A stretch of 22,556 nucleotides of DNA from Larix sibirica (taxonomy: Eukaryota > Streptophyta > Pinopsida > Pinales > Pinaceae): positions 11,900 to 34,455 of the forward strand of contig NWUY0300005148.1 in the NCBI GenBank assembly GCA_004151065.3. The letters run 5' to 3'. The stretch's first letter is position 1. Each line of letters begins with the position of its first letter. The position numbers were made by a program, and so were the translations under genes. Of this stretch, positions 1-10,578 are shown one piece after another. Below the pieces are notes generated by a model, which was not told the DNA's origin, did no database searches, and saw only the letters and a list, made by a program, of their open reading frames with translations.

Positions 1-86
1 TAGCCCCCTTGGTGTACCTTGGAACTAGTTCATGGAGGATATGAGTTCACATTTGGATCTAGTTGTTTGTTGGCCACCTCTTGGCC

Positions 87-95
87 TATAAAAGG
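87..95 (+). promoter_or_regulatory. TATA-box-like element ahead of the coiled-coil relic
   Basis: TATAAAAGG lies 33 bases before the ATG at 128 that opens the decayed coiled-coil frame. It matches the plant TATA consensus well and sits in a GC-richer context (ttggcc before, gaagcc after), as in many plant LTR and pararetroelement promoters. Promoter function is inferred; the spacing would leave a very short leader. The same element is at 7398-7406 in copy 2. Confidence 0.35.
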
Positions 96-127
96 AAGCC
101 ATTGGCATGCATTTTGTGGCTTCAACC

Positions 128-2250
128 ATGTTCCACACCAGGTTAATTAACCACTACCTCAAGTGGTTGCGCTTCAAAGCCACCAAGGGCAACAACTACA
201 TATGACCCGTCATGGAAGGAGCCGAAATAATAGAGGTTATCCCTCTACCATAAATTCTCATAGAAAAGGATGTATGAGACTCTAAGTCTGCAACTGGATA
301 GGGGTGAACATTGCCACAACATATTCATGAGAGGTTTTTCAATTTCCAAAAAGTAAACTACAAGAGGGAAATGAAGAATTTTATAAAGTTCTCATTCTCT
401 TGGAAGAAACCTCATTTCTACCTTGCGTTCAAATCCACTAGAGGAAGATAAAATACTGGAACTGGGACAAACATACAATTAAACCACTAAAGAAGCATCT
501 GCAACATCTCAACAAACCAACACAAGAACTCTAATGAAACCTCGTAGCATTGTTACCCACCAAAAGGAAACATAGAAATCAAAAAATTCCAAAGAGGGGT
601 TACCTAATCCATAAAAAATTTGGCAAGGACAATCACCGAAAATCCAAGGAGGCACTTTCCATAGTTGCCCAAAAAATCCTTGCCAAAATCTAGGGTTGAC
701 CCTCAACTACCAATATTAAGTGCTCCAATGATAACTCACAGTGTCCCAATTTTACAAATCCAGTACCCAGCAACATGAGAGGCCATAAATCCCACCCAGA
801 AAGAACCATCAAGCTCACCCCCAAGGGGAACAAAAATAATGGGTTTGCAAAACACAACTCAGGGACAACAACCTATGCAATGGCATCAACTGAAGACAAA
901 GTACCTACAAGGCAACAAAATATGGAGCTAGAGTCACGATAGGAACCAACTTCCCATAAGAATAAGACCCTCGGAAATACCTTAAAGGCAGGGAGAACTA
1001 GTTGACCAATGATAGATAAATAGAGAAGAAAAAGAATTAATAAAAGGAAGAAAAACAAATGGAATACATACCACCTAATGGAGGTAATGGAAAAATTCAA
1101 CCAGTGGAGGAAGGTGACAAGCAAACTAAAACAATAAATTCAACCTCTAGATCATAAAATCAACTAGACACGTGCACAACAAGATTTCTCATTTCTCAAC
1201 TAGAAGAAAACTAGGAATTTCATCTCAATGTTCATTAAAGAATTCCAAAATAGCTAAGACATTGTCTAGTACATTTCTTTAGAGGTACATGAGAGATACA
1301 CATTGAGGGAAATGCACCCAATGGCAACTAACCTCATTGAGATCACCAACAAGAAATAAGTTTCCCCTAGTATGTTGCAACCTCTGACAAGGATAGACAC
1401 CACAATGGTGTTTCACTCTCATGATTCCCAACTATCTGATATAATCTAGGTCCCAATTGAATATTCAATCAAACAACACCTAATTTTAGAAAACAAGATC
1501 GTGAGTAAGCTCACCCTAGCCAAATAAGACATTGTTTAGTTGCATGTTGAGAATATAAATCTATAGCTTCAACTCAATGATGTCATCTAAGAAATAAAGG
1601 ATTTGCGTAGACAGAAGGAAGCATTGCATAACCAAGTTGAATTGGTATGGGACTTATCTAGGCTCATGTGGTCAACTATGAAGGAGGAGGATCTACAAAT
1701 TCAAAATCTGTCACCCAACACCTAACCATCTTCCATAGTAGATCAATTACAATGGGTATTACAACAACTAAGAAAAGAAAAGGAACAGATGAAGCTAACA
1801 TAGGACATGGAATGCTCGACAAAACAATGGGATATGGCCTAGATATTGCAAAGTTTGGATCCTACAATACTCATTGTAGAGGGCATTCGTGAACAACTAC
1901 AAAAAGTAGTTATTCAATCCCGAGAGAATGTGGCCACAACACAAAATTGGATGCATATTGTTAAACGATGAAAGTACCCAATTGAATCCATCTAGGAGAA
2001 AAATAACAAACTACAACAGGATGTTGAACAAACTATTGATCACTTAGTTTGGGATAAAAAACTCAAAGGCATAAAAAAGGTGGACGAAGAACTTGACCAA
2101 GTCTACCAGGAAAGTAAATTGGTTAAATCTCAAATGCAATAGCTCAAATCAATTACCCTCACTCATCTCACATACATACAACAGATGCAGAAACAACAAT
2201 AATCATAGTGGACGGCAGTTCAAGACACTCATTCACGCGCACTAGAATGA
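128..2250 (+). pseudogene. Decayed coiled-coil ORF of an unclassified retroelement, copy 1
   Basis: I do not recognise the family. The ATG at 128 opens frame 2 (MFHTRLINHYLKWLRFK...). From about 745, and clearly from 1078 to 2250, the coding signal lies in frame 1 with amino-acid composition typical of a real protein despite about 19 in-frame stops. Frame 3 also reads plausibly from about 660 to 1080, so the frame there is uncertain. From 1420 to 2200 the frame is rich in Gln, Glu, Lys and Leu with heptad-like spacing (for example ILENKIVSK, LRRQKEAL, LQQLRKEKEQMKL, NNKLQQDVEQ), which indicates a long coiled coil. The stops are nearly all TAG or TAA, the C-to-T products of Gln codons. This could be a gag-like or ORF1-like protein of the element, but no zinc knuckle or enzyme motif is visible. 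It is not translatable today. Confidence 0.55.
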
Positions 2251-2460
2251 TCAATGTATATCGTGTTGAATTAAACATCCTAGTCGGGAAATTATCCAAG
2301 CATCTAGAGAAATCCAAAACATTCTAAGCCAAAATTTTGGAGGTGTTCCTAGAATTGGGCCCCTCATTTGAGAAGAATGCACTATCCAAAGAAAAGGAAG
2401 AGAAAGATGCCAAGTTGAACAAGGTTGGTTTCCAGAGTTGACTCAAGGGAAATTCAACAT

Positions 2461-2940
2461 GTGTGGTTAGGGATTCTTGGGATCCTCATTTTTCATTTTG
2501 AAGTTTTGATTTTTTATCATGACAATGAGAGGAAAAGACCAACACAAGATAAACTAGCCAAGCCAAAGGAAACAATTCCACGTAGTAGCTAGAGCATTGG
2601 GTGCAAAGAGGGACAAAGGGAAATTTAAAGAGATTGACAATAATTAAAGTCCCATGCAACCAAGGAAAAGGTGGTGCCAGGAGAGCTCCATCTGATCAAG
2701 GAAGAAGAAACAAACAAGGAGTCAATCAAGCTAAGTTAAGAAGCAAGGAAATGGTTCTCGCCAAGTTCAGCATGCGCAATCATTGCTTTGTAATGAATGC
2801 AATGTAAAGACTTAGGCCTAAATAGGATGATGATAGTAGATTGGATTATTCGTAGGATTACTTGTATTATCTCATAGTATATTGGATTTTCATATACATT
2901 AATGAAATAAAATCCCCCTTCAAAAAAATTGTTTCCATGT
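2461..2940 (+). other. 3'-UTR-like stretch with AATAAA, copy 1
   Basis: After the coiled-coil frame fades, the sequence becomes A/T-rich and noncoding. It ends with plant-like polyadenylation features: TTGTATTATC near 2860, AATAAA at 2906-2911, then a C/T stretch and an A run (aaaaaaa). This resembles the 3' end of a retroelement transcript or the R region of an LTR and may mark the boundary between the coiled-coil element and the LINE that follows. No matching LTR was found elsewhere in the window, so a complete LTR element is not supported. The same stretch is at 9772-10251 in copy 2. Confidence 0.35.
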
Positions 2941-3267
2941 TTATCTATGGTGATCATGTTGTGTTTTATATATGTTATGGTGCTCAATAATGTTCCTACT
3001 TTTATCTAATTTATGTGTTGAATGGTTAAGATGAAGGTTTTATACTATTATGCTTATTTTTTTGCTTATGGGTGGTTGCCACATTCTAGTTTATTAATGG
3101 AAAATGTTGAGGTAAATTACAATATGGTTGGTTGTGATAGCCATGATTGTTGAGCCTCGTAGTTTCTATAGTCACGGAATTGTGATTCAATAGAGACCTT
3201 CCCTCCCTAAGTGATTGAATATGCCAGTGCTTAGACTACAATGGATCCTTATATTGGACACCTCTAT

Positions 3268-3700
3268 AGACCCTCATCTGAAATTGAGCCAATACCTCCC
3301 CCTTCAACAATCATCACTTTTTTTCTTGCATCTGACCCTCATATCTTCAATCATCCCATCATTGAATAATTTCCTTTGGACCCTCCCATTTCTCAAACCC
3401 CAAATCTGATCCCTATGACATCCCATGATGAAGAAGTGTCGAAAGAGAAACATTGTATACAGTTAAGTGGGATAATGCCTATGGAAAAAAAATTTAAAAA
3501 ATAGGATGAAGATGCAAAAGAAGAATGGCTACCTAAGAAGGCTAGAAGAGAGCTTGCATGAGAAAAAAGGAAGTGGTAAATAATGAATACTAGGATTGCA
3601 ATCCACCATCGAACTCTCTCTTGGAGTAGGTGGGATCATTCATGCCTTCAAAATTCCAAAAAATAATGTCTTGCTTGGAGGAAAAGGAGTTGTTCCCAAA
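3268..3700 (+). pseudogene. Likely C-terminal part of LINE ORF1, copy 1
   Basis: Frame 1 reads as a Pro/Ser-rich stretch (RPSSEIEPIPPPSTII) followed by a charged, basic segment (DEDAKEEWLPKKARRELA) with scattered stops. It runs straight into the endonuclease start of ORF2 in the same frame. Position and composition fit the tail of a plant L1-type ORF1, but no CCHC knuckle is visible and the call rests mainly on context. The region 2941-3267 before it is A/T-rich and I see nothing in it. Confidence 0.4.
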
Positions 3701-3717
3701 CCAAACCAAGGAAAATA

Positions 3718-4490
3718 ATGATGGTAGTCTCAAGGAACTACAAAGTCAAAATGAAAGCAATGATAGATTTGATCAAAGAAGAGAAGCCTGCTTTCCTCCT
3801 CATCCAAGAGAGAACATTATAAAAATTAGATGCAATAGGCACAAGATCAAAGTTCTAAAAAGTAAGAACAAGAAATGTGGTTAGTTCTAGAGGTGCCTCA
3901 AGAGGAATAGGCACCTTGTGGAAGCAAGATCAATTCACATTAGGGCACTCAAAAATCACACAACACTGGATCTACATTGATATGGAAAACAAAGATAGTG
4001 GGAAACATTATAAAATCTTCAACATCTATGCTCCAATGAAATACAAGGAAAATTTGGATTAGCAATCCATAATGGAAATGAGGGATGAAATCATCATTCA
4101 GGAATGTATTTTTGCTTGAGATTTCAATCTTGTTCTAGAGACAGCGAAAAAGCAAGGAAACTTAGTTTGTGACCCATTTAGGGAAACGTTGGAGGATCTT
4201 ATGCAAGATTGGGATTTAATGGATATCAAGCCCAAGAAGGGAAGTACACTTGGACAAAGAAAATAATGGGTACAAGACATATAGCTACTCGACTAAACAT
4301 GTTTCTCATCAACAATGATTTGTTTCTCGAGGATATGAATATATCATCAAAAATTATCCCTTCTAGGTTTTCAAATCACAAACCCATCTCTCTTTCCATT
4401 CATAGCTCTCCAGATTATGGATATTTACCATTTTGGTTCAACCCCCTTTTGATTCAAAAAAATGATGCTCTAGAAATCATAGAAGGGAAC
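3718..4490 (+). pseudogene. LINE ORF2, APE-like endonuclease domain relic, copy 1
   Basis: This is the endonuclease that nicks target DNA for L1-type retrotransposition. Frame 1 from 3718 shows VVSRNYK (compare the usual SWN start), then IKEEKPAFLLIQE, which matches the family's QE(T) block with the metal-binding Glu kept. Next come GASRGIGTLW, HWIYIDM, and FNIYAP (3877-4060). At 4117 a TGA replaces the Gly of the GDFN motif (DFNLVLE follows). The frame then slips near 4235 to frame 3: GKYTWT, RHIATRLNMFLINNDLF and SNHKP, where the catalytic Asp of SDHxP is now Asn. At least four in-frame stops, the frameshift and the lost Asp make it non-functional. Confidence 0.85.
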
Positions 4491-5995
4491 TAGAAGAGTT
4501 ATATTCAAGGATTGGCCTTCTATGCGTGGGAAGAAAGACTCGAGAGAAAAAAGAAAGCATGAAAAGAATGGGCTAAGAGGAAATTTAAAGATCCAACAAC
4601 AACGAGGAAAGAAATATTTCACAAGCTAGTTCATCTTCAACAAAAGATGGAGGACCAAGAAGTAACACCCCAATAGTTAGTGGAAGAAAGACACTTCGTG
4701 GGAGACTCCACCCAAATTCAGGAATGAAGAAGAACACTAATAGATTAAGTCATGTAGCCTCCAGCGAAAATCAGGGGTTGTAATACGTCATTATTTCACA
4801 AGCAATCCAAAGAAAAATAGGTGAGAAACAACATCAAATAAATAACAAACGTTGAAGGGGTGAACTCACTAACTTTTAAAAAATCAAATAGGATGCCTTC
4901 AAACATTTTGGGGATTTGTTAAAAGTTTACAGGGAGAAAGATCAAGTTGTAGTCCAAGAAATGCTACAACAAATCCCAAGACTTCAATCGCTCAAGAAGA
5001 GAACATAGAGCAGAATGAGTAGATAGAGGAAGAAGAAGTAATAGAAACCATATGAAGCCTTGATCTAGACAAGGCACCATGCTCGAATGGCTTCACTGTC
5101 CACTTCTTTCAACCCTGTTGGGGGGGTGATCAAAAGTGACTTGTGTCAAATGTTGAGAAGGTCTAGGTACAAACCAAAGTTGGAAGGAAACACCATTACC
5201 TCATTTCTTGCTTTAATCTGAAAGAATCAAATCCAACTTCATTCCCTTGATAAGTCGATATCCTTGTGCAATTCATCTTGCAAAATCCTAACCAAGATGA
5301 TAGCAAACACAGTAAAAAAGATTATCCCTCAACTAATATCAAATAACCAAGGATGGTTCATCCAAAAGTAGTAAATTATAGACAATATCTTATTAGTACA
5401 AAAAGTGATTCACTCCAGCATATGTAATAAAGAAATGGGCATGATCATAAAACTTGATATGGCCAACACTTGTGACCTAGTAAGACATTGTTATCTTTAT
5501 TTAGTCATGGATAAATTTGGTTTTTCAATTAACTTTATAAATTGGATAAAAGTATGTAATGGTTGTCCTTGGATAACCCCTTTGGTTAATGGGAAGTCAT
5601 CCTATTTTTTTCAAAGAAACAAGAGGCTAAGACAAGGCTACCCCCTCTTCCTTTTACTCTATATCATCAAGGTTGACTCTCTTAGCAAGAAATTGAATGG
5701 CCCAAGCAATCACAACCAACCCACCAAATATTATTATGATTAGAGAGCTAAAATAAATTAATCACTCCCAATTCGTGGATGCTACTCTGCTTTTGGGAGG
5801 AGCATCACTCTCCATAGCATAGAGATTCAAAAGAATATTGGACCTATTCACCATGGCCTCATGGGGGGTATCCACACAAAAAAAGTAATATTTTTTGTTG
5901 TCATGTAACATCATCCTTATTGCAATCCATCTCGAGTTGTAATTCTTTGGGATTGAAAGATGGACAACATTCAAATATTTGGGGATTCCAATAAC
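4491..5995 (+). pseudogene. LINE ORF2, linker and reverse transcriptase domain relic, copy 1
   Basis: A charged linker (WEERLERKKKA, FKDPTTTRKEIFHKLVHLQQ; frame 3) leads to the reverse transcriptase. SLDLDKAPCSNGFTVHFFQ (frame 1, 5056-5112) is the N-terminal LDKAPGPDGF block. A run of seven G at 5120-5126 coincides with a shift to frame 2. TSFLALI, ISLCNSS, KILTKMIANTVKK and DNILLVQ follow. Motif A is KLDMANTCDLV (first Asp kept, FD changed to CD), motif B is RLRQGYPLF (the Asp of RQGDP lost). After another shift to frame 3, motif C is FVDAT at 5772-5786 instead of FADDT, so one catalytic Asp is gone. GGASLSIA and FKYLGIPI end the domain. It is clearly L1-type RT and clearly dead. Confidence 0.88.
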
Positions 5996-6189
5996 CTTTA
6001 TTCACCCAAAACCATCATATTGGTAACATGTAATTCAAAAAAATCCAAAAGTAAATGCAACCAAGAGGCTACTAGGTAAACCTAGCTAGCTTAATCATCT
6101 TAATCAAGTCAACGATAGCAACATAATATCTCTTCAAGGGATTGATGATGTTGGCTCTAGTGGGGATTATGAATCAAATAGGAAAGCTC

Positions 6190-7260
6190 ATTCATAAGTC
6201 CCTTTGATTGGGGTAAAGAGTGACAAAGAAAAAATTCCATCTTATAAATTGGAACATCGTTCTCACTCCAAAGGAATGTGGCAAGCTAGAGTTAAAATAT
6301 CCACAAATAATGAATCAATTAATCGGCCAAAAATCTTGTAGCATCCTCTTTACAATGAGGAATCATGGTGGAAATTTATCCATAAAAATTAATTTATTTT
6401 TTTTAAATCTCAAATCAACCCAACTAGGATGTCTTGACAAACCCAATGAAGATATCAAACATTCACTAATATGGAGACTACATAGCAACAAATAATGTCA
6501 TATAAATTAGCCTCACCTAGGTGCATGGTGGAAATTTATCCATAAAAATTTATTTATTTTTTTTAAATCTCAAATCAACCCAACTAGGATGTCTTGACAA
6601 ACCCAATCAAGATATCAAACATTCACTAATATGGAGACTGCATAGCAACAAATAATGTCATATAAATTAGCCTCACCTAGGTGCATGGTAATGGCAATCA
6701 AATCAATGTCTAGGACAATAACATTTTTACAGTGCATCATTTTTTGTCTATAAGTAAATGAATTAAAGATATGGATGAAAAAAGACAACTTCACCCTCGT
6801 AAGTGATATTTCAGTCTAGGATACCCACTAAGGCCACTACATAAGATGGAGAGAGCCAAACATCCCTAAGTTCCTTTACCAATAGTAATTGTATAATGGA
6901 TCTCTTTTAAGAAATGCCTCATAGAATGTTAATAACAAAAGATAGCATAAAAAGAAGACATAACACCATGATTAAGGATCTTTAGTTAGGTAGACTTTGA
7001 TGTTACAATCTTTAGACACTCGACCTAAAGATGAAGGTTATCATAAAAATATTGACTTGTATGCTTTTAGTAACTGGAGTTAAAAAATAGAAGACCCATC
7101 TCTCCCTATCGATCGAGCACTTTGTTTCTCCTCTTTCAATGGTCAAGTGTCTAAAGCCAAACCCATATCTCCATTTTTTTTTCATAGCCCCAAGGAAATA
7201 TTAGAATGGCCCTTATTTAGCAAAGTATTGCTTTAATGTAAACTAATATCTCATTTTGGT
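6190..7260 (+). pseudogene. LINE ORF2, C-terminal region relic, copy 1
   Basis: Downstream of the RT come blocks typical of plant LINE C termini: FDWG and SDKEK near 6205-6235, then FHLINWNIVLTPKECGKLEL and QIMNQLIG (frame 1, 6235-6330). Next is a WWK-type block (SWWKFIH) and GNGNQINV near 6688, after which the coding signal weakens. SPFFFHSPKEILEWPLF near 7165-7220 resembles the HLFFHCP...IW end of the zf-RVT domain. The 160-bp tandem duplication (6364-6683) lies inside and breaks the frame. The segment between RT and 6190 has only weak coding signal. No RNase H is evident, and the LINE tail is cut by a SINE at 7278. Confidence 0.65.
6364..6683 (+). repeat. 160-bp tandem duplication inside the LINE, copy 1
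   Basis: Two direct units, 6364-6523 and 6524-6683, each start with catggtggaaatttatcc; six more bases (catggt) of a third start follow. I count three mismatches in 160 bases (6391/6551 A/T, G/C in the acccaat(g/c)aag stretch, A/G in ggagact(a/g)). Since 160 is not a multiple of three, it breaks the ORF2 frame. Copies this similar inside a far more degraded element suggest that the duplication arose after the LINE died, for example by slippage or unequal exchange at the shared catggt. Confidence 0.93.
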
Positions 7261-7277
7261 AACTCGGGATGGTATAC

Positions 7278-7310
7278 GTCAATTGGGTCTAGCCCGAGTG
7301 GTTGTGGGAT
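7278..7310 (+). mobile_element. Truncated SINE head at end of copy 1
   Basis: These 33 bases (gtcaattgggtctagcccga...) are the start of the tRNA-derived SINE found complete at 14626-14830, including the A-box-like tagcccgagtgg. They are cut off by the N at 7311. The upstream 17 bases (7261-7277, aactcgggatggtatac) match the SINE's target-site duplication seen at 14831-14847. Ending at the same base as copy 2 points to a contig end, not to a biological truncation. Confidence 0.7.
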
Positions 7311-7311
7311 N
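7311..7311. other. single-N contig join 1
   Basis: A lone N sits between the end of copy 1 (ending gttgtgggat) and the start of copy 2 (tagccccctt). A one-base gap of this kind is commonly written by scaffolders when two contigs are thought to touch or overlap but could not be merged. The real sequence and distance here are unknown, so continuity across this base should not be assumed. Confidence 0.85.
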
Positions 7312-7397
7312 TAGCCCCCTTGGTGTACCTTGGAACTAGTTCATGGAGGATATGAGTTCACATTTGGATCTAGTTGTTTGTTGGCCACCTCTTGGCC

Positions 7398-7406
7398 TAT
7401 AAAAGG
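7398..7406 (+). promoter_or_regulatory. TATA-box-like element, copy 2
   Basis: Same TATAAAAGG as at 87-95, in the second copy of the 7.3-kb segment and 33 bases before the ATG at 7439. It is identical in context and carries the same reservations. Confidence 0.35.
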
Positions 7407-7438
7407 AAGCCATTGGCATGCATTTTGTGGCTTCAACC

Positions 7439-9561
7439 ATGTTCCACACCAGGTTAATTAACCACTACCTCAAGTGGTTGCGCTTCAAAGCCACCAAGGG
7501 CAACAACTACATATGACCCGTCATGGAAGGAGCCGAAATAATAGAGGTTATCCCTCTACCATAAATTCTCATAGAAAAGGATGTATGAGACTCTAAGTCT
7601 GCAACTGGATAGGGGTGAACATTGCCACAACATATTCATGAGAGGTTTTTCAATTTCCAAAAAGTAAACTACAAGAGGGAAATGAAGAATTTTATAAAGT
7701 TCTCATTCTCTTGGAAGAAACCTCATTTCTACCTTGCGTTCAAATCCACTAGAGGAAGATAAAATACTGGAACTGGGACAAACATACAATTAAACCACTA
7801 AAGAAGCATCTGCAACATCTCAACAAACCAACACAAGAACTCTAATGAAACCTCGTAGCATTGTTACCCACCAAAAGGAAACATAGAAATCAAAAAATTC
7901 CAAAGAGGGGTTACCTAATCCATAAAAAATTTGGCAAGGACAATCACCGAAAATCCAAGGAGGCACTTTCCATAGTTGCCCAAAAAATCCTTGCCAAAAT
8001 CTAGGGTTGACCCTCAACTACCAATATTAAGTGCTCCAATGATAACTCACAGTGTCCCAATTTTACAAATCCAGTACCCAGCAACATGAGAGGCCATAAA
8101 TCCCACCCAGAAAGAACCATCAAGCTCACCCCCAAGGGGAACAAAAATAATGGGTTTGCAAAACACAACTCAGGGACAACAACCTATGCAATGGCATCAA
8201 CTGAAGACAAAGTACCTACAAGGCAACAAAATATGGAGCTAGAGTCACGATAGGAACCAACTTCCCATAAGAATAAGACCCTCGGAAATACCTTAAAGGC
8301 AGGGAGAACTAGTTGACCAATGATAGATAAATAGAGAAGAAAAAGAATTAATAAAAGGAAGAAAAACAAATGGAATACATACCACCTAATGGAGGTAATG
8401 GAAAAATTCAACCAGTGGAGGAAGGTGACAAGCAAACTAAAACAATAAATTCAACCTCTAGATCATAAAATCAACTAGACACGTGCACAACAAGATTTCT
8501 CATTTCTCAACTAGAAGAAAACTAGGAATTTCATCTCAATGTTCATTAAAGAATTCCAAAATAGCTAAGACATTGTCTAGTACATTTCTTTAGAGGTACA
8601 TGAGAGATACACATTGAGGGAAATGCACCCAATGGCAACTAACCTCATTGAGATCACCAACAAGAAATAAGTTTCCCCTAGTATGTTGCAACCTCTGACA
8701 AGGATAGACACCACAATGGTGTTTCACTCTCATGATTCCCAACTATCTGATATAATCTAGGTCCCAATTGAATATTCAATCAAACAACACCTAATTTTAG
8801 AAAACAAGATCGTGAGTAAGCTCACCCTAGCCAAATAAGACATTGTTTAGTTGCATGTTGAGAATATAAATCTATAGCTTCAACTCAATGATGTCATCTA
8901 AGAAATAAAGGATTTGCGTAGACAGAAGGAAGCATTGCATAACCAAGTTGAATTGGTATGGGACTTATCTAGGCTCATGTGGTCAACTATGAAGGAGGAG
9001 GATCTACAAATTCAAAATCTGTCACCCAACACCTAACCATCTTCCATAGTAGATCAATTACAATGGGTATTACAACAACTAAGAAAAGAAAAGGAACAGA
9101 TGAAGCTAACATAGGACATGGAATGCTCGACAAAACAATGGGATATGGCCTAGATATTGCAAAGTTTGGATCCTACAATACTCATTGTAGAGGGCATTCG
9201 TGAACAACTACAAAAAGTAGTTATTCAATCCCGAGAGAATGTGGCCACAACACAAAATTGGATGCATATTGTTAAACGATGAAAGTACCCAATTGAATCC
9301 ATCTAGGAGAAAAATAACAAACTACAACAGGATGTTGAACAAACTATTGATCACTTAGTTTGGGATAAAAAACTCAAAGGCATAAAAAAGGTGGACGAAG
9401 AACTTGACCAAGTCTACCAGGAAAGTAAATTGGTTAAATCTCAAATGCAATAGCTCAAATCAATTACCCTCACTCATCTCACATACATACAACAGATGCA
9501 GAAACAACAATAATCATAGTGGACGGCAGTTCAAGACACTCATTCACGCGCACTAGAATGA
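7439..9561 (+). pseudogene. Decayed coiled-coil ORF of an unclassified retroelement, copy 2
   Basis: Base-for-base duplicate of 128-2250; I find no difference inside this interval. It has the same frame change, the same run of TAG/TAA stops, and the same Gln/Glu/Lys-rich coiled coil (about 8730-9510). Because all inactivating stops are shared, they were present before the two copies diverged or the copies represent one locus. Confidence 0.55.
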
Positions 9562-10578
9562 TCAATGTATATCGTGTTGAATTAAACATCCTAGTCGGGA
9601 AATTATCCAAGCATCTAGAGAAATCCAAAACATTCTAAGCCAAAATTTTGGAGGTGTTCCTAGAATTGGGCCCCTCATTTGAGAAGAATGCACTATCCAA
9701 AGAAAAGGAAGAGAAAGATGCCAAGTTGAACAAGGTTGGTTTCCAGAGTTGACTCAAGGGAAATTCAACATGTGTGGTTAGGGATTCTTGGGATCCTCAT
9801 TTTTCATTTTGAAGTTTTGATTTTTTATCATGACAATGAGAGGAAAAGACCAACACAAGATAAACTAGCCAAGCCAAAGGAAACAATTCCACGTAGTATC
9901 TAGAGCATTGGGTGCAAAGAGGGACAAAGGGAAATTTAAAGAGATTGACAATAATTAAAGTCCCATGCAACCAAGGAAAAGGTGGTGCCAGGAGAGCTCC
10001 ATCTGATCAAGGAAGAAGAAACAAACAAGGAGTCAATCAAGCTAAGTTAAGAAGCAAGGAAATGGTTCTCGCCAAGTTCAGCATGCGCAATCATTGCTTT
10101 GTAATGAATGCAATGTAAAGACTTAGGCCTAAATAGGATGATGATAGTAGATTGGATTATTCGTAGGATTACTTGTATTATCTCATAGTATATTGGATTT
10201 TCATATACATTAATGAAATAAAATCCCCCTTCAAAAAAATTGTTTCCATGTTTATCTATGGTGATCATGTTGTGTTTTATATATGTTATGGTGCTCAATA
10301 ATGTTCCTACTTTTATCTAATTTATGTGTTGAATGGTTAAGATGAAGGTTTTATACTATTATGCTTATTTTTTTGCTTATGGGTGGTTGCCACATTCTAG
10401 TTTATTAATGGAAAATGTTGAGGTAAATTACAATATGGTTGGTTGTGATAGCCATGATTGTTGAGCCTCGTAGTTTCTATAGTCACGGAATTGTGATTCA
10501 ATAGAGACCTTCCCTCCCTAAGTGATTGAATATGCCAGTGCTTAGACTACAATGGATCCTTATATTGGACACCTCTAT

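Larger units (their letters stand above)
1..7310. repeat. 7.3-kb duplicated segment, copy 1
   Basis: This segment is repeated at 7312-14621 with a constant offset of 7311 and no indel. Reading the two copies side by side I find five substitutions: 2588 G/T, 5083 T/A, 5086 A/G, 5103 C/T and 6223 A/C. The copy begins at the first base of the window and ends directly before a single N. Identity of over 99.9 percent, combined with extreme decay of the contents, means the two copies separated very recently or are the same locus represented twice. Identical ends at the Ns favour an assembly duplication. A genuine recent tandem duplication is the alternative. Contents are annotated separately. Confidence 0.95.

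Noticed and set aside
509-1124. Minus-strand frames of 65 and 83 codons, present in both 7.3-kb copies.
   Set aside because: Composition is Phe/Leu-rich antisense of the A-rich coiled-coil relic, with no family resemblance. Repetition in both copies only reflects the duplication.
1078-2250. Nearly exclusive TAG/TAA stops in the coiled-coil frame could suggest a genetic code that reads TAA/TAG as Gln.
   Set aside because: The same window has a plant EF-hand gene with standard introns and a TAG stop, and the LINE has TGA stops as well. Methylation-type C-to-T decay of Gln codons is sufficient.
2601-2807. 68-codon + strand frame in the 3'-like stretch.
   Set aside because: No recognisable motif, biased Lys/Arg/Gln composition from A-rich DNA, and it lies in what looks like a 3' untranslated region.
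1-2940. TATA box, short leader and coiled-coil ORF as part of an endogenous pararetrovirus.
   Set aside because: No movement protein, coat zinc finger, protease or reverse transcriptase motif was seen in this block; the only RT nearby is L1-type.
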